A stretch of 64,000 nt of DNA from Acanthosepion esculentum. Its lineage: Eukaryota; Mollusca; Cephalopoda; Sepiida; Sepiidae. Every line of letters starts with the position of its first letter. The stretch's first letter is position 1. Positions 58,340 to 64,000 of this stretch are shown here, in pieces. Made by a program: the position numbers and the translations under genes. The stretch is taken from NCBI GenBank assembly GCA_964036315.1, contig OZ038492.1, positions 42,624,522 to 42,688,521 of the forward strand. The letters run 5' to 3'. The notes beneath the pieces are model-generated. The model was not told the DNA's origin and made no database searches. It saw only the letters and a list, made by a program, of their open reading frames with translations.

Positions 58340-59465
58340 CACAGATGTCATAAAACGCTCTCAGTACGGATTAGGACATTTGTTGAAGGAAATAATTATT
58401 AGATTTATTTTCTATCGTGAATTGCATAAATCTCTTAAGTCAAATGATCCAAAGGAATTTAGTTGAGCGAGATTACCGAAGAATCATCCGCGTACCTAAT
58501 CCAGATCGAAGGCATCAAAGGAATATATTTTAAAGAAATTGTTAGAATTAAGGGTGTAAAGTGGTGATCCCATAGTTACGTCATTCTCTCTCCTGTCTAT
58601 TTGTGCAAACTTTGAATATATTGTTATTACAATTACGTTTGAAGAGGACTGTACGGTGTATCTATAAAAAATCTCGTGAGAACAAAATCAGTAAAAAATA
58701 GTATATTCAACAATCGTTGGCAATCATTATAACTTTTAAAATTATATGAGTTATTTGAATATTCTTTTAAGCAAAAGAGAACATCGTGTACAATTTCTAA
58801 CGAGGAAAATGTGCTAATTATGAAATAGGAGAACTGACTATTCCCAGAGAGACACGAAACTCTTCCCGGGAAATTACTTTAAAGAAAATATGCACGAAGT
58901 TTGAAATGTGAAAATTACAATTATTTTTACGAGTTCTAGAAACGATAGCGAAATAATCATGGAAAGACAGTTATAAAACCTCGACAAATAAAAACTGTAC
59001 GACTACAAACGACGATAATAATGTGCACTGCTTGTGAGATTTTTATTGGGGAGAATTTTTAAATTACCTCACAAATACTTATATATAACAAAGTTGTTTT
59101 TTTTTTTTTTCAATCCCGGTGGTAACCAGAAAATTTCAAAAAAATAGAGAAAGGAAACCTTAAAATAAAGGAAAGAGAGCGAAAACAAAATATGACCATA
59201 AAAAACATATTTTAGGGACAACTAATTTCCAGATGTTTAAATGTGGGTAAAGTGTAGGACAGTCTCTCCCCCCCTCTCTCTCTCTCTCTCTGCGTGTAGC
59301 AGAAGTACAAATAAAGTATGCCGCCAAAATTAAGCTGAACAACAACGATTGGTCATGTCATGTTTGTTAAAACGCAGCCTAGCGGAATAAAGAGTCAGTA
59401 TATCTTTTTTAAAAATTACAAATATAGAAAAAGGGTAACTGTGACGATGAAGAGCGCTAGTTATC
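58340..59465. other. No gene seen
   Basis: AT-rich unique sequence with a short (CT)n at 59268-59292. Confidence 0.5.
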
Positions 59466-59469
59466 GCCG

Positions 59470-59660
59470 TCCTATCTTTTAACCTAGAAAGTACAAGAAT
59501 TTAAATATCTGGAAAATGTTTTAATAGAGGACTTTGAAATCCGAAGCCGCATTAGGGTAGTGAAAGGTGCCATCCAAAAGATAAGCACAGTATTAAGAAA
59601 CAGGAAGAACAACACGAACGCAAGCGTAGAAAATAACAGATATATTACAACAGAAATATA
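59470..59660 (+). pseudogene. LINE family A fragment
   Basis: KVQEFKYLENVLIEDFEIRS, then IRVVKGAIQKISTVLRNRKN corresponds to the YLGSxLTED to LRNRK block of the 58-kb copy, on the opposite strand. Confidence 0.65.
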
Positions 59661-59749
59661 ATAAAAGAAGTTGAAGGTGTTAGTATTAACTGTCAGTCTG
59701 GTTTAGAGTCAACTAATATTGTCTTGACTCGTTAGGTCTCAACTCGTTC

Positions 59750-59793
<44 letters not shown>
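59750..59793. repeat. (CT)n microsatellite
   Basis: CT run of about 40 bp. Confidence 0.95.
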
Positions 59794-59795
<2 letters not shown>

Positions 59796-60120
59796 AGTGG
59801 GGCAGAATTTATAGAGTCAGGAAGAGACCATTATCGTTATAGGTAAGTTCCCATAACAGAAATTCAGTAAGAATCCAGGAAATTGTGAAGAACCATAATC
59901 GTCAACATCCTGAACGTACTATATACTAAAAAGAGAAGAATCACAATCATTGACGCAAAGACAAAAATATTTTTCTTGTCACCAAAATTTTGTATTTACT
60001 CTCGTCAGTCGTAGTAGAGACACGATGATACGACAATTACTCTGCGAAGCCCTAACAATTTCCATCTATACATTTATTCTGTTGATAAAAACATTGGAAT
60101 TCTTTGCTGCCTATACTAAT

Positions 60121-60410
60121 TGTTGCGACCAAGTAATTGGTTAAGGAATAAAAAACAAGAGGTTGCAGTTAAATAGTGTATTGAACAGTAAATACAACAG
60201 AAGCGGGTTAGACAATTTGGGAGTGTGTGTCGGTTGACCAGCGTTCAGTCTATATCACCGTTTCCACCGAGGCTTACTTTCCTACTAATTTTATAGTAAG
60301 TGGAAAAGTCCACGATAAACTCATTAGAGGGAGCACACAGCAATACTAATCAGTTATGTGATTACTGCCGTGTCACGTGACTAGTAAATTAAAGGATAAT
60401 TAACCTCACA
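60121..60410 (-). promoter_or_regulatory. Possible solo LTR
   Basis: The segment runs from TGTTGCGACC to CCTCACA, so both strands have TG...CA ends, and the minus strand has a TATAAAA word near 60300. I could not find a matching target-site duplication or a partner LTR. Confidence 0.25.
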
Positions 60411-60699
60411 CTTTTGGCAGTCATGTTTTATTACTCGCGTGGGTATCTGAAAGCTTACATCATTATATATTGATTTATTTGTAATAGCGTCCCATTGTTT
60501 CTTATAATTAAACGTTCCGCCCTTTTATTGTGTTTATTATATTTGGCAATCTTCAGCAGAATTTAGGCTGAACCCTTTCTTCAGTTAACTGCGGTAGGCT
60601 GCTCTCATCCTGCTGTCTACATTAAGGAACAAAGTTCGTAGAGGTTAATACTTCTGGGCTAATTAGGCAGTGTGGAGTTATTTTCTTTTAATTAGTCCT

Positions 60700-60870
60700 A
60701 GGTATGACGATAAAGTACACCCGGCAGCAAAAACACTGATCGGGATACTGGAGGTTTCAGGAGCCTGGAACCACCTCTTAATTGCTGTTTTTCCCGGGTC
60801 CTCCCTGACCCGGGGTAGTAACATCTGTTAAGGTCCCAGCTATGGGTAAATAGTGACCCCCAAACAAAAA
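60700..60870 (+). repeat. SINE-like body with GC-rich hairpin
   Basis: CCCGGGTCCTCCCTGACCCG folds on itself, and AGCTATGGGTAAATAGTGAC shares TATGGGTAAATAG with the SINE at 34.15 kb. No clear A/B boxes. Confidence 0.45.
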
Positions 60871-62814
60871 GAAAACACTATATAAGTATAAAAATACATC
60901 TTAATCGTGAACATAACAATAGTATATTTTTATATATATAATAATGACCAAAATATATTTATAGTAAAACGAAGCCATAATAAGGTGTTCAAATTATTTA
61001 AATTTCTGCATTAATGTTCAGAGTGGTTGATATGCCAACTAACCAACCTACTAACCAACATGAAAGAATTCTTTCGTGATATTAATCGATATAATATCCT
61101 ACAATTTCTTAAAGAAATCAAACTTCAACAAAACTACAACATAAACACACGCATCAACGCCTCAAGTAATTATGTCTCCACAAACATGTATATGCACAAA
61201 AGCTGAGTATCGCCTACCATGTGTTCAGTTGTGAAAGCAGAATAACATTATATTTTTATTACTTGAAAGCTCCCTAGAAAATTAAATTTTAGCATTAAAT
61301 GACGCATTTGATGTTGATATACCGTTAAACAAGCAAATCAGCCAGTCAATGTTTTAATTAGAAGGAAATTAACTGAAAATTGTCCTTTTCGTAATAACTC
61401 ACCACTCGGAAAAGTATTCATCCTTCTGGTGATTAGACAAGGTAAAAATAGATGGGTGCATGTCTACTTTATTAGCATCGTCGCTGGCATGTTTGAATTT
61501 TTAACTCTAAAAATGACACACGTGTTAGAAATCGTTCCTTGTTTCTGGTACAATGTAACAAGATATAACTTGGTTAATAGCACTATCAAACCGCTGTAGA
61601 ACTTGTGGGTTAGCTCATTTTGCTACGCAAAAGCAACCATATTCTCTCTCTTTTTAGCACTTTTTCACTCTTGCTTCCTAATGTAGTCGACCTACAGACG
61701 GAACACTGAGGCACGTTTGCGTTCTTAGGTCTTTTGTTGACTTTTGAACTCTCACGCACATACACACAAGTGTCTATCACATAAGCTTGTTTCATGCACA
61801 CACAAACAAACACATTCTTCTTATAGTTAGTTTTAATGTTTCCTTATTTTTTCCTTTCATTACAATTGTATACACATCTTAATACACATGTGATTGTTTT
61901 ATATTCATTATTTTCTTTTCTTATTTTTACTCGGGATCACATTGAATCCGCCAATATTGTTTGCGCGGAAAAATGTTCCAGGAACTCACATATATAGTTA
62001 ATATAAAATGCCTATACACATAACAACCTAAGAAGAGATATCCGGCAACAGACTGTCACGAAGAACGTAGTAATCGCCGATAATGATTTTCTTAATCATA
62101 GAACTAACCAATATAATGAAGTTCATAATAGTAATAAAACAGGGATTTTTCTTGGGATTCTGGTACGGAAGACCATAATCATAGAGTAATAGTGGTAGGT
62201 TTGACTCACGAATTGCGCAGTTGTACAGCCGTCTGCCAAATAAAGATGCTTCTGACTCTGACTTGAGATCAGAAGGTATTTTCAGAGATATAAGGAAAAC
62301 TTATATCATTAGCCGGCGCCAAATTATTTATGAATTCAAACCTGTATCCTTCAACCAGCGAAGTCGTTGAAATAAAATTAAGAGAATCTGTTGTAATAAA
62401 TTAAGCCCCCCTTAACAAGGATCTCCGAAACAAAAATTAATTAACTTTCTATATCAGAGATAAGTGAAAAAAATGTTTCCTGCTACAGCTTTTAATGTGC
62501 GTGTTTTTGTTTGATTATCTTATATTTAAATTTTTTTCTTAGATTATGAATTTGATTTGCATTAAAAGTCAATATATCACTATTAACGAATGGAAGTGCA
62601 TAAGATATACATTAATATATTCAATATAAATGATGAAGGACAAAATAGAACGGAAATAATACATTCCCCGATCAAAGCAAATAATAAGAAGCATTTAAAA
62701 CAACCTCATCATGATTATTAGCCATGGAATCCCCGAAAGAAATAATATTATTCGTGTATCATAGTCGCCAAGAACGGAAATGGCATCCTCACGTACAGTA
62801 GACATGATTGATAT
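60871..62814. other. No gene seen
   Basis: AT-rich sequence; a minus frame at 61610-61813 lies over a mild GT/CA-rich patch and has no known domain. Confidence 0.5.
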
Positions 62815-63465
62815 TCAATGCGATCCAAAAGCATATATTCTATATAATTTAGTTTAAATTATATTAACCCCACATAGACATTATTAACAATATCACCCAA
62901 AAGCATATTCTGTATATTTTACATTACATTATATGAACCCATATATATTGTTAATAATGCTAAACAAGTACATATATTTTATATATTTTATTTTAAATTA
63001 TATGAACTCCTCATATATATTGTTAATAATGCGACACAAAGGCATATATTCTACATATTTTACTTAATAATGATATGAACCCATCATATATATATAATTA
63101 ATTCAACACCCAAGAATTTATTCTATATATTTTATTTAAAATTATATGAACGTTTCACATACAATTTTAATAATGTGATCCAAATGCATATATTCTATAT
63201 ATTTTACTTTAAATTATATGAACCCCTCAAATATATTATTAATTCGATCCAAAGGAAAATATTCTATATACTTTATTTTACATTATAAAAACCCTCACAT
63301 ATATTGTTATTAATTCAACTCAAAAGCATATTTTCTTTAAAGTATATGAACAATCACATATATTATTATATCGACCCATAAGCACATATTCTATATATTT
63401 TATTTTAAATTATATGTACCCTCATAGATATTGTTAATAATGCGACATAAATGCATATATTACAT
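62815..63465. repeat. AT-rich minisatellite, about 72-bp period, nine to ten units
   Basis: The marker GCATAT (or a one-base variant) falls at about 62831, 62903, 62970, 63042, 63114, 63186, 63255, 63327, 63382 and 63453. Spacing is 67-72 bp except one 55-bp unit. Each unit has TATTCTATATATTTTATTTT, AAATTATATGAACCC and ATATTGTTAATAAT words. Units differ at many positions, so the array is old. Confidence 0.9.
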
Positions 63466-64000
63466 GAGGTAGTATGTGTTTTTCTTCAAATTCCAGCATT
63501 ATTTGTTTGCTTTCGCTAAGAATGTTTGAACCGCGTACTCTTCATATACGTCTGTGATAAAACAGATATTCAGGAAAACCTGCGCAAAAAGCAACCTTTA
63601 ATTCTGATATAAAGTGACTCGTTACCAATGAAAGAAAAAAATACACGCAAGAAGACGCGTTTCTTGAAAAACACGAAACGGCACTCATTGACGCTCGAGG
63701 ACGTAGTACGAGAAAAAAAAAGCCCAATGCCTGCTTCCAGATATATCCTTATTAATAAATGAAACAGTTCTTTTACAATGGCTTATGAAAAACGAAAGCG
63801 CTCATAAGACATTGAAAAGTTATGTTCAAACTCGGCCCGGAAACCAGGAAAATAGTCTGAACCGAACAAAAATTATACAAAGAATAGATTCCGAAGAGCG
63901 TTGGGTATATAAAGACTTTTCTGAAAGTTATAGATATTTTTCTACAAACTAATTTCCCCATACTTTTTTTTCATTTTCTATTTTTTCAAGCGTTTCAGAA
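63466..64000. other. No gene seen
   Basis: Two short minus frames (63542-63727, 63773-63961) match nothing known. The sequence is less AT-rich than the minisatellite before it. Confidence 0.5.

Noticed and set aside
62815..63465. CRISPR array
   Set aside because: Units are contiguous tandem repeats without unique spacers, and the sequence is eukaryotic in character.

Overview
This window looks like intergenic, repeat-dominated DNA from an animal genome, most probably a cephalopod mollusc such as an octopus. It is visibly AT-rich and full of long (TA)n, (CA)n, (AAT)n and tetranucleotide tracts. It also holds decayed copies of metazoan transposon families: Gypsy, Penelope-like, three kinds of LINE, Tc1, mariner, piggyBac-like and hAT-like elements, and tRNA- and 5S-derived SINEs. 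The cephalopod assignment is inference from repeat style; nothing here proves the species. I found no convincing host protein-coding gene, rRNA gene or functional tRNA gene.

Layout. 0-5 kb: an internally deleted Gypsy element, a composite 5S rRNA/tRNA SINE, and a 1.3-kb foldback with inverted arms. 5-8 kb: a 5'-truncated Penelope-like element with a GIY-YIG endonuclease frame lying between apparently identical 231-bp inverted arms, then dense microsatellites. 9-12 kb: a tandem array of tRNA-like units, then LINE and transposase remnants. 13.2-14.5 kb: a polypyrimidine tract of more than 1 kb. 17-22 kb: several copies of a LINE with a restriction-like endonuclease (R2/R4/Dong-like), tied to (AAT)n tracts. 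23-24.3 kb: a complete but dead Tc1 element. 26-32 kb: more LINE pieces and a piggyBac-like MITE with TTAA ends. 34-40 kb: an interrupted LINE, a dead mariner, further LINE pieces. 40-45 kb: almost featureless. 45-53 kb: a second composite 5S SINE, (TA)n-bounded foldbacks, a second mariner and a second Penelope-like copy. 54.2-55.1 kb: a six-copy 140-bp tandem array. 56-60 kb: an hAT-like MITE and LINE pieces. 62.8-63.5 kb: a 72-bp AT-rich minisatellite.

The parts relate as a mobile-element community rather than as a pathway. LINEs carrying reverse transcriptase could supply machinery for the SINEs, and (AAT)n tails of the RLE-type LINE seem to have received later truncated copies. (TA)n tracts bound several hairpin-forming elements. 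The most interesting items are the 5S-tRNA composite SINE, the RLE-LINE/(AAT)n nesting, the Penelope-like element with inverted arms, and the (TA)n-bounded foldback family.
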